A DNA stretch of 64,000 nt from Pseudomonas putida (GTDB lineage: Bacteria > Pseudomonadota > Gammaproteobacteria > Pseudomonadales > Pseudomonadaceae): contig NZ_JAETZZ010000007.1 in the NCBI RefSeq assembly GCF_022627325.1, positions 124,001 through 188,000 on the forward strand, in the 5' to 3' direction. Shown one piece after another: positions 32,670-41,873 of the stretch. The position numbers and the translations under genes are program-made. Each line of letters starts with the position of its first letter. Within the stretch, counting starts at the first letter, position 1. The notes under the pieces were generated by a model. The model worked only from the letters and a program-made list of their open reading frames with translations. It was not told the origin of the DNA and made no database searches.

Positions 32670-34922
32670 ATGAACCAGCCTGTCAGCCACGAACACGTGC
32701 ATGACCATGACCATGACCACGTCAACGCCAATAAAAGCCATTGCCACGACGCCCATGCACACAGTTGCTGCGGGTCCCGTGCGGCACCTGCGTTCGTGCA
32801 ACTGAGCGAAAAGGCCAGTGGTCAGGCCCGCCTCAGCCGTTTTCGCATACAAGCCATGGACTGCCCGACAGAACAGACCCTGATCCAGGACAAGCTCGGC
32901 AAGCTGGCCGGCATCGAGCAGCTGGAGTTCAACCTGATCAACCGCGTACTGGGCGTGCGCCATACCCTGGAGGGCACTACTGAGATCGAGCGGGCCATCG
33001 AAAGCCTGGGTATGAAGGCAGAACCGCTGGCTGCAGAGGATGAGGGTGGCGCCTTTGCGCCAGCCAAGACTCGCTGGTGGCCATTGGCATTGTCCGGCGT
33101 CGCGGCGATCGCCGCCGAAATAATCCATTTCAGCGCCTTAGCGCCTGAGTGGGTGGTAGCCGCGCTGGCGCTGGCCGCGATCCTTGGCTGTGGCCTGGGC
33201 ACCTACAAGAAGGGCTGGATTGCCCTGAAGAACCGCAACCTGAACATCAACGCGCTGATGAGCATTGCCGTGACCGGTGCCGTGCTGATCGGCCAATGGC
33301 CTGAGGCGGCCATGGTCATGGTGCTGTTCACCATCGCCGAACTGATCGAGGCGCGTTCACTTGACCGTGCGCGCCATGCCATCAGTGGCCTGATGCAGCT
33401 TACGCCGGACATGGCCACGGTGCAGCAGGCTGACGGCCAATGGCGTGAGGCCCCGGTGCGCGATGTGGCGATCGGTGCCCTCGTGCGCGTGCGCCCCGGT
33501 GAGCGTATCGGCCTGGACGGGGAGGTGGTCAGTGGGCAATCCAGCGTCGATCAGGCGCCGATCACCGGCGAGAGCCTGCCTGTGGAAAAGGCCCCTGGCG
33601 ACAAGTTGTTCGCCGGTACCATCAACCAGGCCGGCGCGCTCGAGTACCGGGTAACGGCCGTGGCGGGGCATTCCACATTGGCCCGTATCGTCAAGGCCGT
33701 GGAGGAGGCGCAGGGCGCCCGCGCGCCTACCCAACGTTTCGTCGATACCTTCTCGCGCATCTACACCCCTGTGGTTTTCGCCCTGGCTTTGGCCGTAGCG
33801 CTCATCCCGCCGCTGCTGATGGCCGGCGCCTGGTTCGACTGGGTCTACCGCGCTTTGGTGCTGCTGGTGGTGGCCTGCCCCTGTGCCTTGGTGATTTCCA
33901 CGCCGGTGACCATTGTAAGTGGCCTGGCGGCTGCGGCGCGCAAGGGGATCCTGATCAAAGGTGGCGTGTACCTGGAAGGGGGCCGCAAGCTGGATTTCCT
34001 GGCCCTGGACAAAACCGGCACCCTTACCCACGGCAAACCGGTGCAGACCGATACCAAGGTGCTCGACCCCTTGTTCGAAGGCCGCGCCCAGGCACTGGCG
34101 GCAAGCCTGGCCGAGCGCTCAGACCACCCGGTATCGGCTGCCATCGCCCAGTTCGCCAGGGCGCAGGGGCTTCAACTGAGTGAGGTCAGCGGGTTCGCTG
34201 CCTTGGCCGGGCGGGGTGTGCGCGGTGATATCGATGGCGAAACCTATCACCTGGGCAACCATCGCCTGGTCGAAGAGCTTGGCTTGTGCTCACCGCAGCT
34301 CGAAGCGCAGCTGGACCAACTCGAGCGTCAAGGCAAGACGGTGGTGCTGTTGCTCGACCGCTCTGGCCCGTTGGCGCTGTTCGCCGTTGCCGACACGGTC
34401 AAGGACAGCAGCCGCGAGGCCATCGCCGATTTGCACGCGCTTGGCATCAAGACTGTCATGCTGACCGGCGACAATCCTCACACTGCCCAGGCCATCGCTG
34501 CCCAGGTCGGTATCGACCGCGCCGAAGGCAACCTGCTCCCTGCCGACAAACTGAGCACGATCGAGCAGCTCTACGCCCAGGGGCACCGGGTTGGCATGGT
34601 CGGTGATGGCATCAACGATGCGCCGGCGCTGGCCCGCGCCGAGATCGGTTTCGCCATGGCGGCTGCCGGTACCGACACCGCCATCGAGACCGCCGATGTG
34701 GCACTGATGGATGACGACTTGCGCAAAATCCCGGCCTTCGTCAGGCTGTCGCGGCAAAGTGCGGCGATACTGAAACAGAACATCGTTCTGGCGTTAGGTA
34801 TCAAGGCCATCTTCCTGGCGTTCACCTTTGCCGGCATGGCCACGTTGTGGATGGCAGTGTTCGCCGACATGGGCGTAAGCCTGCTGGTGGTGTTCAACGG
34901 TCTGCGCCTGTTGCGCAAGTAG
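32670..34922 (+). CDS. cadA: Cadmium/zinc/lead-exporting P1B-type ATPase CadA
   Basis: A 750-residue metal-exporting ATPase. The N-terminus is rich in His and Cys (HEHVHDHDHDH; SHCHDAHAHSCC), followed by a heavy-metal domain with MDCPTE instead of a CxxC pair. The membrane metal motif is ACPCAL, the phosphorylated aspartate lies in DKTGT, the actuator motif is ITGESLP and the hinge is MVGDGINDAPAL. The start MNQPVS at 32670 lies behind AAGGATG. CadR controls it from the divergent promoter. Confidence 0.96.
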   Translation: MNQPVSHEHVHDHDHDHVNANKSHCHDAHAHSCCGSRAAPAFVQLSEKASGQARLSRFRIQAMDCPTEQTLIQDKLGKLAGIEQLEFNLINRVLGVRHTLEGTTEIERAIESLGMKAEPLAAEDEGGAFAPAKTRWWPLALSGVAAIAAEIIHFSALAPEWVVAALALAAILGCGLGTYKKGWIALKNRNLNINALMSIAVTGAVLIGQWPEAAMVMVLFTIAELIEARSLDRARHAISGLMQLTPDMATVQQADGQWREAPVRDVAIGALVRVRPGERIGLDGEVVSGQSSVDQAPITGESLPVEKAPGDKLFAGTINQAGALEYRVTAVAGHSTLARIVKAVEEAQGARAPTQRFVDTFSRIYTPVVFALALAVALIPPLLMAGAWFDWVYRALVLLVVACPCALVISTPVTIVSGLAAAARKGILIKGGVYLEGGRKLDFLALDKTGTLTHGKPVQTDTKVLDPLFEGRAQALAASLAERSDHPVSAAIAQFARAQGLQLSEVSGFAALAGRGVRGDIDGETYHLGNHRLVEELGLCSPQLEAQLDQLERQGKTVVLLLDRSGPLALFAVADTVKDSSREAIADLHALGIKTVMLTGDNPHTAQAIAAQVGIDRAEGNLLPADKLSTIEQLYAQGHRVGMVGDGINDAPALARAEIGFAMAAAGTDTAIETADVALMDDDLRKIPAFVRLSRQSAAILKQNIVLALGIKAIFLAFTFAGMATLWMAVFADMGVSLLVVFNGLRLLRK

Positions 34923-34923
34923 C

Positions 34924-35032
34924 AGCGGCAAGCTGCAAGCTTCAAGCGGCAAGCTGATCGAGGTGGAATCGAGATTTATGAAACTACACAGGACTGCCTC
35001 AGCTTGCGGCTTGCAGCTTGGCGCTTGCCGCT
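34924..35032. repeat. Large imperfect inverted repeat between cadA and lysR
   Basis: A 32-base arm at 34924-34955 matches the inverse of 35001-35032 at 28 of 32 positions, with a 45-base loop. Both arms are built from GCAAGC/GCTTGC units that are scattered through Pseudomonas genomes. It can form a long stem after cadA and lies just before the LysR start, so it may limit read-through. Confidence 0.75.
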
Positions 35033-35060
35033 GCCGAGCCCGCAGCTGCGGAGCCCGCAA

Positions 35061-35930
35061 ATGCTGAGTGCCGAGCTCAAAGCCTTCTACATGGTGGCCC
35101 GCCTGGGCAGCATCACCCTGGCGGCGAAGAAGCTTGGCCTGAGCCAGCCGACGGTGACAACCCAGATCCGCAATCTCGAAAGCCAGTACGCGGTGGAGCT
35201 GTTCTACCGCGGCGGGCGGCGCCTGGTGCTGAGCGAAGAGGGCGTGCGCCTGCTGCCGATGGTCAAGGCGCTGCTGCAACAGGAAGCCGACATCGAGTTC
35301 GAACTGCGCAACAGCGGCCATGCCCAAGGCAACCTGCGCATCGCTGCCACCGCGCCGTATTACATCCTCGATCTGGTGAAGATTTTCCGTGAGCGCTTGC
35401 CACAGGTGGGCGTGGCCGTGGAGATCGGTAATTCGCAGCAAGTGCTGGAGATGCTGGAAGACTACCGCGTCGATCTCGCCGCCTCCTCACAGTTGCTAGA
35501 GGATGCGCGCCTGGTCAGGCGGGTGCTGGGTACCGATCCGCTGGTAGTGGCGGTGCACCGCAATCACCCGCTGGCGCACCGTCAGGTGGTCTCGATCGAG
35601 GTGGTGGCAGGGCAATGCCTGCTGATGCGCGAAAAAGGCTCGACCACGCGCAAGCTCACCGAAGAAATGATGCAAGGCGCTGGGGTGAAGGCCGAAGCGG
35701 TGCTGGAAATCGGCAGCCGCGAGTCGATCCGTGAGGCGGTGCTGCGTAATATCGGCATCAGCGTGATTGCCCGGCACGAGGTGCCGCACAATCCGGAGCT
35801 GCGGGTGCTGACCCTGGAAGACGCGCCGGTGATGCACGAGTACCTGTATTGCCTGAAAGAAAGACGCCAGGCCCGCTTGCCGGCAGCCTTCCTCGGGGTA
35901 GCGCAGGAAGTGGTGGGGTCGCAGTTCTAG
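35061..35930 (+). CDS. LysR-family regulator of 2-aminoethylphosphonate genes
   Basis: A 289-residue LysR regulator. The helix-turn-helix is in the first 60 residues (FYMVARLGSITLAAKKLGLS and QPTVTTQIRNLE). The effector domain follows (GNLRIAATAPYYILDLVKIF). It resembles the phosphonate-associated LysR group, and it stands directly before the aminoethylphosphonate transporter genes in the same direction. The start MLSAELK at 35061 has GGAG; the frame upstream runs through the repeat and is not coding-like. The effector is probably aminoethylphosphonate or a product of it. Confidence 0.87.
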   Translation: MLSAELKAFYMVARLGSITLAAKKLGLSQPTVTTQIRNLESQYAVELFYRGGRRLVLSEEGVRLLPMVKALLQQEADIEFELRNSGHAQGNLRIAATAPYYILDLVKIFRERLPQVGVAVEIGNSQQVLEMLEDYRVDLAASSQLLEDARLVRRVLGTDPLVVAVHRNHPLAHRQVVSIEVVAGQCLLMREKGSTTRKLTEEMMQGAGVKAEAVLEIGSRESIREAVLRNIGISVIARHEVPHNPELRVLTLEDAPVMHEYLYCLKERRQARLPAAFLGVAQEVVGSQF

Positions 35931-36046
35931 CCAGCAACGCCACTACAAAATCTGCCTATACCACTATCGCCCGCTTTTGCCTCACCGCCACAGAACCTTC
36001 GCACAGCCTTCCTAGCATGGCCACATCTGCTCGATGAGGCTTTGCC

Positions 36047-37105
36047 ATGAACCACGCCACCCCAGGCGCACACATGAAAGTGCGCGGTATTCACAAGCGC
36101 TTCGGCGCCTTCACGGCGCTGAACGATGTCTCCCTGGATATCGCTGCGGGCGAACTGGTCTGCCTGCTCGGCCCCTCGGGCTGTGGCAAGACCACGCTGC
36201 TGCGCTGCATCGCCGGCCTCGAGCGCCAGGACCGTGGTGAGCTGTTCATTGGCGAGCGTGACATCTCCGAACTGCCGCCACAGGCGCGTGATTACGGCAT
36301 TCTGTTCCAGTCCTACGCGCTGTTCCCCAACCTCACCGTCGAAGCCAACATCGCCTACGGGCTGACCGGCAGCGGCCGGGATGCAAGCCGCCAGCGTGTG
36401 GGCCAGATGCTCGAACTGGTCGGCCTGACCGGCAGCGAAAAGAAATACCCCGGCCAGCTATCCGGCGGCCAGCAGCAGCGCGTGGCCCTGGCCCGTGCGT
36501 TGGCGCCGTCGCCTTCGCTGTTGTTGCTCGATGAGCCGATGTCGGCTCTGGATGCGCGAGTGCGTGAGCACCTGTGCACCGAATTGCGCCAGCTGCAGCG
36601 CCAATTGGGCATCACCACCCTGATGGTCACCCACAACCAGGACGAAGCCATGCTGATGGCTGACCGCATTGCGGTGATGAACAACGGCCAGGTCGAGCAG
36701 TACGCCACGCCGCAGGAAATCTACGATCAGCCCGCCACACCCTTCGTCGCGGAATTCGTCGGCCAGGGCAACTGGCTGCCGTTCCAACGCACGGGCGACA
36801 GCTCCGCCCAGGTCGGCGGCATCAGCATGCGTCTGGCATCGGGGGCGCCGCGAGCCAGCAGTGGCCGGTTGTTCTGCCGCCCGGAGGCGATCACCGTCAA
36901 CCCGGTGGTGCAGGAGGAAAACCTGTTCCCGGCCAAGGTCCGCGAGATCACCTTCCTCGGCAACCGCTGCCGCATGAGCTTCGAGCTCCAGGCCCTGCCG
37001 GGCCACGCCCTGCTCGCCGAGCTGGCGCCAGAAGCCATGCCGCGTCTGGGCTCGCAGGACATCTGGGTGGCGCTGCCGCCGCAGAGCCTGCAGGTGTTTG
37101 CCTGA
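36047..37105 (+). CDS. 2-aminoethylphosphonate ABC transporter ATPase (PhnT-like)
   Basis: A 352-residue ATPase of the spermidine/iron group. Walker A is GPSGCGKTT, the signature LSGGQQQRVALARAL, Walker B LLLLDEPMSALD and the switch MVTHNQDEAML. A C-terminal TOBE domain (about 280-350) senses or stabilises. Context with the fused permease and the AepX-like binding protein assigns it to aminoethylphosphonate. An ATG at 36074 is an alternative start. Confidence 0.88.
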   Translation: MNHATPGAHMKVRGIHKRFGAFTALNDVSLDIAAGELVCLLGPSGCGKTTLLRCIAGLERQDRGELFIGERDISELPPQARDYGILFQSYALFPNLTVEANIAYGLTGSGRDASRQRVGQMLELVGLTGSEKKYPGQLSGGQQQRVALARALAPSPSLLLLDEPMSALDARVREHLCTELRQLQRQLGITTLMVTHNQDEAMLMADRIAVMNNGQVEQYATPQEIYDQPATPFVAEFVGQGNWLPFQRTGDSSAQVGGISMRLASGAPRASSGRLFCRPEAITVNPVVQEENLFPAKVREITFLGNRCRMSFELQALPGHALLAELAPEAMPRLGSQDIWVALPPQSLQVFA

Positions 37106-37106
37106 G

Positions 37107-38822
37107 ATGGGCGCGTCAATGTCGCTGCCGCTCACCCAGGCCAAGCGCGGTGATGTCGCCTTGGGGGACCGCCTGTTCGTCGTCGGTGGCAAAAGCCTGC
37201 TGCTGTTCATGCTGCTGCTTGCGGTGCTGATGCCATTGCTGGCGATCTTCTGGCGTGGCTTCAGTGGCGATGCCGGCCAGGGCGGTGGCCTGCACGCGGC
37301 CCGTGAGCTGTTCGCCAGCGCGAATTTCCACTGGCTGCTCGGTAACAGCCTGTCGGTGGCCCTGACCGTTGCCGCGATCGTGATCCCGCTGGCCTACCTG
37401 TTCGCCTACGCCCTGCAACGCACGCTGATCCCGGCCAAGGGCCTGTGGCGGGGGATTTCGCTGTTGCCGTTACTGGCGCCGTCGATGCTGCCGGCCATTG
37501 CCCTGGTGTATCTGTTCGGCAACCAGGGCCTGCTGCGTGGGCTGCTCAGCGACAATATCTATGGCTTCTGGGGCATCGTCCTGGGTGAGGCCATCTACAC
37601 CTTCCCGCATGCGCTGATGATTCTGCTGTCGGCCTTGTCGCTGGCCGATGCGCGGCTGTTCGACGCTGCCTCCAGCATGGGCGCCGGGTCATGGCGGGCG
37701 TTTTGCAGCATCACCTGGCCGGCCACGCGCCAGGCCGTGTTCGCGGCCTTCTGCCTGGTGTTCACCCTGACCATCACCGATTTCGGTGTGCCGGTGGTTG
37801 TCGGTGGCGACTACCAGGTGCTGGCTCTGGAGGCTTACAAAGCGGTCGTAGGCCAGCAGCAATTTGGCCGGGGTGCATTGATCGGCATGGTGCTGCTGGT
37901 GCCGGCATTGCTCAGCTTCGCGGTGGACGCCTGGCTGCGTCGTCGCCAGGGCGAGTCCATGAACGGCCGCGCCCAGGTGTTCGAGCCCAAGCCGTCGCGC
38001 GGCCGCGATGCCTGCTACCTGGCCATCGTCGTGCTGGTGTGCGTGGCGCTGGTGGGGGTGATCGGCATGGCGGTGTACTCGTCGCTGGTGACCTTCTGGC
38101 CCTACAACATGACCCTGTCGTTCAAGCATTACATGTTCGAGGACACCGCAGGGGGCGGCTGGCTGGCGTATCGCAACAGCGTGACCATGGCCCTGGGCAC
38201 CGCCCTGATCGGCAGCATCGTGATCTTCGCCGGTGCCTACCTGATGGAGAAAACCCCGGGGCAGCGCCTGCTCAATCAGGCACTGCGCCTGCTCAGCTTC
38301 ATCCCCATGGCGGTGCCGGGGCTGGTGCTGGGCCTGGGTTATGTCTTCTTCTTCAACCTCAATGGCAACCCACTGCATGTGTTCTACGGCGGCATGGGGC
38401 TGCTGGTGGTATGCACCATCGCCCATTACCTGACCACCGCGCAGATGACCGCCACTACCGCGCTACGCCAGCTCGATGGCGAGTTCGAGGCCGCCGCGCT
38501 GTCGCTCAAGGCGCCGCTGTACAAGCACTTCGTGCGGGTCACCGTGCCGATCTGCCTGCCTGCGCTGCTGGACATCATCCGCTACCTGTTCGTCTCGGCG
38601 ATGACCACCGTTTCGGCGGCGATCTTCCTGTATAGCCCGGACACCATCCTCGCCGCCGTCGCCGTGCTGAACATGGACGATGCCGGCAACGTGGGTGGCG
38701 CTGCCGCCATGTCGACCTTGATCCTGCTGACCAGCGCCGCTGCATCCCTGCTGCTGGCCGGTGCTTCTCGCGGCCTGCTGCGCCGCTCCCAGGCCTGGCG
38801 CCAGCGCGCGCCTGGCCATTGA
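37107..38822 (+). CDS. 2-aminoethylphosphonate ABC transporter permease, fused double-domain form
   Basis: A 571-residue permease with two BPD_transp_1 domains in one chain (about residues 75-275 and 360-560), so one protein supplies both channel halves. EAA-type loops are ASSMGAGSWRAFCSITWPA and ALSLKAPLYKHFVRVTVP. The ATG at 37107 lies one base after the ATPase stop; ATG 37119 is possible. The fused type is usual for the iron and aminoethylphosphonate families. Confidence 0.87.
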   Translation: MGASMSLPLTQAKRGDVALGDRLFVVGGKSLLLFMLLLAVLMPLLAIFWRGFSGDAGQGGGLHAARELFASANFHWLLGNSLSVALTVAAIVIPLAYLFAYALQRTLIPAKGLWRGISLLPLLAPSMLPAIALVYLFGNQGLLRGLLSDNIYGFWGIVLGEAIYTFPHALMILLSALSLADARLFDAASSMGAGSWRAFCSITWPATRQAVFAAFCLVFTLTITDFGVPVVVGGDYQVLALEAYKAVVGQQQFGRGALIGMVLLVPALLSFAVDAWLRRRQGESMNGRAQVFEPKPSRGRDACYLAIVVLVCVALVGVIGMAVYSSLVTFWPYNMTLSFKHYMFEDTAGGGWLAYRNSVTMALGTALIGSIVIFAGAYLMEKTPGQRLLNQALRLLSFIPMAVPGLVLGLGYVFFFNLNGNPLHVFYGGMGLLVVCTIAHYLTTAQMTATTALRQLDGEFEAAALSLKAPLYKHFVRVTVPICLPALLDIIRYLFVSAMTTVSAAIFLYSPDTILAAVAVLNMDDAGNVGGAAAMSTLILLTSAAASLLLAGASRGLLRRSQAWRQRAPGH

Positions 38823-38852
38823 CCGACTGCCCACTCTGATAGGAACCGCATC

Positions 38853-39878
38853 ATGTTCAAGCCCCTTGCACTTGCCGCTGCCGTATCCGCTGTATTCAGC
38901 CTGCAGGCCTCGGCCGCCAGCACGCAGCTGACCGTCTACACCGCCCTGGAAGCCGAGCAGCTCAGGAGCTACAAGCAGGCCTTCGAAAAGGCCAACCCGG
39001 ACATCGAGATCAAGTGGGTGCGTGACTCCACCGGCATCATCACCGCCAAGCTGCTGGCCGAGAAAGACCGTCCGCAGGCCGATGCGGTGTGGGGGCTGGC
39101 GGCTTCCAGCCTGGCCATCCTCGACCAGAACGGCATGCTTGAAGCCTATGCACCGAAAGATCTGGGCACGATCTCCGCGAACTACCGTGACGCCGCCAAC
39201 CCGCCAGCCTGGGTCGGCATGGACGTCTGGGCCGCGACGATCTGCTTCAACACCATCGAGGCTCAGAAGCAGGGCCTGAGCAAGCCGGTGAGCTGGCAGG
39301 ACCTGACCAAGCCGGAGTACAAGGGCAAGATCGTGATGCCGAACCCGGCGTCGTCCGGTACCGGCTTCCTGGATGTGAGCGCGTGGCTGCAGACCTTTGG
39401 CGAGCCGCAAGGCTGGGCTTACATGGACGCGCTGCACCAGAACATCGGCCAGTACGTCCATTCCGGCTCCAAGCCGTGCAAGCTGGCAGCGGCGGGCGAG
39501 TTCCCGATCGGTATATCGTTCGAATACCCGGCCGTGCAGCTCAAGCGCCAGGGCGCACCTCTGGACATCGTCCTGCCGAAAGAAGGGCTAGGCTGGGAAA
39601 TCGAGGCGACCGCGCTGATCAAAGGCTCGCCAAAGGTTGAAGCCGCCAAGCGTCTGGCCGACTTCTCGGCAAGCCCGGCGGCGATGGAGCTGTACAAGGA
39701 GAACTTCGCCGTGCTCGCTGCACCAGGCATTGCCAAACCGCAGACCGAACTCCCGGCCGACTATGAACAGCGCCTGATCAAGAACGACTTTGCCTGGGCC
39801 TCGAAGAACCGTGACCAGATCCTGGCCGAGTGGCGCAAGCGCTACGATGGCAAGTCGGAGAAAGTAGCGCAGCAGTAA
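38853..39878 (+). CDS. 2-aminoethylphosphonate-binding protein (AepX/PhnS2-like)
   Basis: A 341-residue periplasmic binding protein. The signal peptide ends near LQASAAST. The mature part begins LTVYTALEAEQLRSYK, with WVRDSTGIITAKLLAEK and GMDVWAATICFNT, typical of the iron/aminoethylphosphonate family (SBP_bac_6/8). It completes the transporter. The start has ATAGGAA upstream. Confidence 0.88.
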   Translation: MFKPLALAAAVSAVFSLQASAASTQLTVYTALEAEQLRSYKQAFEKANPDIEIKWVRDSTGIITAKLLAEKDRPQADAVWGLAASSLAILDQNGMLEAYAPKDLGTISANYRDAANPPAWVGMDVWAATICFNTIEAQKQGLSKPVSWQDLTKPEYKGKIVMPNPASSGTGFLDVSAWLQTFGEPQGWAYMDALHQNIGQYVHSGSKPCKLAAAGEFPIGISFEYPAVQLKRQGAPLDIVLPKEGLGWEIEATALIKGSPKVEAAKRLADFSASPAAMELYKENFAVLAAPGIAKPQTELPADYEQRLIKNDFAWASKNRDQILAEWRKRYDGKSEKVAQQ

Positions 39879-39895
39879 CCCGAGGAAGCCATTGG

Positions 39896-40459
39896 ATGAC
39901 CACGCCAGTCCAGATTATCGACAACACGTTCGCCCTGTATGACCGCCACGGCAGCGACGACTACATCGGCGAAGCCATCACCCAGCTGGAGCACATGTCC
40001 CAGGCTGCGCAATTGGCCATGGAAGAAGGCTTCGACGACGACGTGGTGCTGGCCGCGTTCTTCCACGATATTGGCCACCTGTGTGGCGGTGAAGGCGACA
40101 TGGGCGGTTATGGCGTGGTCAGCCACGAGCGCATCGGCGCTGAATACCTGCGTCGCTGCGGTTTTGGCGAGCGCATGGCGCGGCTGGTGGAGTATCACGT
40201 CGAGGCCAAACGGTATCTGACGCTGCGCAAGCCGGGTTATTACACACTGCTGAGCGAGGCCAGTCGGCGGACGCTTGAGTATCAGGGTGGCGTGATGACT
40301 GAAGCGCAGGCGGATGCCTTTGAGCGGGATCCGCTGTTCAGCGTGAGTTTGCGCATGCGGGAGTGGGATGAGCGGGCCAAGGAGGTTGGCGTGCCAGTGG
40401 TTGATCTGGCGGCATTGAAACGCAAGGCGTTGGCGTTGCTTCAAAAGGATGCTGCCTGA
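39896..40459 (+). CDS. Phosphonate-associated HD-domain protein (PhnZ-like oxygenase candidate)
   Basis: A 187-residue HD protein of the group found in phosphonate operons. The HD motif is FFHDIGHLCGG (H57, D58), with H33 in QLEHM and H77 in VSHERIGAEYL as further metal ligands, as in the mixed-valence di-iron oxygenase PhnZ. Y23 and E26 in DDYIGE match the PhnZ residues that gate the iron site. PhnZ cleaves hydroxylated aminoethylphosphonate, but its partner PhnY is not in the window. The start at 39896 follows GAGGAAG. Confidence 0.87.
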   Translation: MTTPVQIIDNTFALYDRHGSDDYIGEAITQLEHMSQAAQLAMEEGFDDDVVLAAFFHDIGHLCGGEGDMGGYGVVSHERIGAEYLRRCGFGERMARLVEYHVEAKRYLTLRKPGYYTLLSEASRRTLEYQGGVMTEAQADAFERDPLFSVSLRMREWDERAKEVGVPVVDLAALKRKALALLQKDAA

Positions 40460-40508
40460 GCGGGCCTCTTTGCGGGGCGAGCCTGCGAATAGGGCCTGCC
40501 AGGCAGCA

Positions 40509-41873
40509 TCAAATCTGCAAAACCAGCGCCTCCAACTGCTCCTGCCGCTCTGGCTGATTCAGCCGCGCCCCAGGGTTGAGCGTGGACCACTGCGGATGTG
40601 CCCTGGCCTTGCTCAAGGCCTCGGGCAGCTTGCCTTCGCGCCAAGCCTTTTCATCCAGCTCACCGAGGCGAATGCTGTTCTGCGCCGCATGCCCGCGGCT
40701 GTCCAGCGCAACCATCAGCTGCTGCTGACGCAACGCCAGCAAGCGCAGCACGGTATCGTCCACGGTCAGTTCGCGCTGGCCCTTCAATTTCCCCAGCAAT
40801 CTAGCGCCATAATTGCGCGCAGTCTGCAGCGCGCCCCCGGCAATGGCGCCGGCCAGTGCTGCAGCACCTAGCGTGATACCACCGACCAGCAAATCAACGC
40901 CTGCACCGGCCGCGGCGCCCGCCGCCACGCCGCTGCCCAGGCGCACGCCGAGCAACTTCAGCGTTTCGGGGTTGAACAAGTCATCGCCCCAGCGCCCATC
41001 CAGCAACGGCAGGTCCCCGGCATTGGCATCCTCGCGGCGGAACGCATAGAGCTTGAGCAACGCCTCTACACAACGCTGCTCACGTTGGCGTACGTCCTGG
41101 CGCAGCGTTTCGATAGCCTTGGCCTCGGCTGCCGGCTCGGCTGCAACGCTGCGCCGGCAAGCGGCGCAGTCCAGCAGCAACTCGGCGATCAGCCGCTTGC
41201 CGCTTTGCTGGCGAGCGAGGCGCTGCGCCTGTTGGTCGTCGATCAACCGCTGCAGCGCAGGGCGGGCGTCCTCCAGCAGCAAGGCCAGGCTTTCGTAAAG
41301 GCGACGTTCGCCGTCCTCCGGGGGCGCCACGCTGTCGAACCGCACCAGCGCATGCAGGCCCAGGCGGGCCAGGGCATCACGCCATTCGGGTTCACGATGC
41401 TGGCTGCTGGCGACGAAGTTGAGCACCGGCAACAGCGGTTTGCCGCAACTGGCCAGTACTTCCAGTTCATCGCGGTATTTGGCCAGCACCGGCTCGCGGG
41501 CGTCGATCACATACAGGCCGGCGTTGCTGGCCAGCAACTGGCGCAGCACCTTGGCCTCCTGCTCGAAGCGCTGGCGCGCCTCGCTGCCTTGCAGAAAGCG
41601 CTCCAGGCGTGCCGGGCCGTCGAGGCGCTCGCCCGGGCGCTCCAGGCGCTCCAGGTAATCGAGCAGGGCGATGGCATCTTCCAGGCCCGGGGTGTCGTAC
41701 AGTTCGAGCAGCGCTTGGCCGTCCACCGACAGGCGTGCGCCTTCGACGTGGCGGGTAGTGCTTGGGCGATGGGACACCTCGCCGAAGCCTACATCGCGGG
41801 TAAGCGTGCGCAGCAACGAGGTCTTGCCGACATTGGTGTGGCCGACCACGGCCAGTTTCAGCGGCTCAGTCAT
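40509..41873 (-). CDS. DUF3482-domain GTPase
   Basis: A 454-residue GTPase. G1 is VVGHTNVGKTS (about residues 9-19), the G2-like threonines lie in RPSTTRHVEG, and G3 is YDTPGLED. After the GTPase domain a DUF3482 domain runs to the end, including a glycine/alanine-rich hydrophobic stretch (GSGVAAGAAAGAGVDLLVGG) suggestive of membrane insertion. The start at 41873 overlaps the end of the DUF2868 gene, so they are coupled. The pair likely acts at the inner membrane; no function is established. Confidence 0.85.
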   Translation of the reverse strand: MTEPLKLAVVGHTNVGKTSLLRTLTRDVGFGEVSHRPSTTRHVEGARLSVDGQALLELYDTPGLEDAIALLDYLERLERPGERLDGPARLERFLQGSEARQRFEQEAKVLRQLLASNAGLYVIDAREPVLAKYRDELEVLASCGKPLLPVLNFVASSQHREPEWRDALARLGLHALVRFDSVAPPEDGERRLYESLALLLEDARPALQRLIDDQQAQRLARQQSGKRLIAELLLDCAACRRSVAAEPAAEAKAIETLRQDVRQREQRCVEALLKLYAFRREDANAGDLPLLDGRWGDDLFNPETLKLLGVRLGSGVAAGAAAGAGVDLLVGGITLGAAALAGAIAGGALQTARNYGARLLGKLKGQRELTVDDTVLRLLALRQQQLMVALDSRGHAAQNSIRLGELDEKAWREGKLPEALSKARAHPQWSTLNPGARLNQPERQEQLEALVLQI

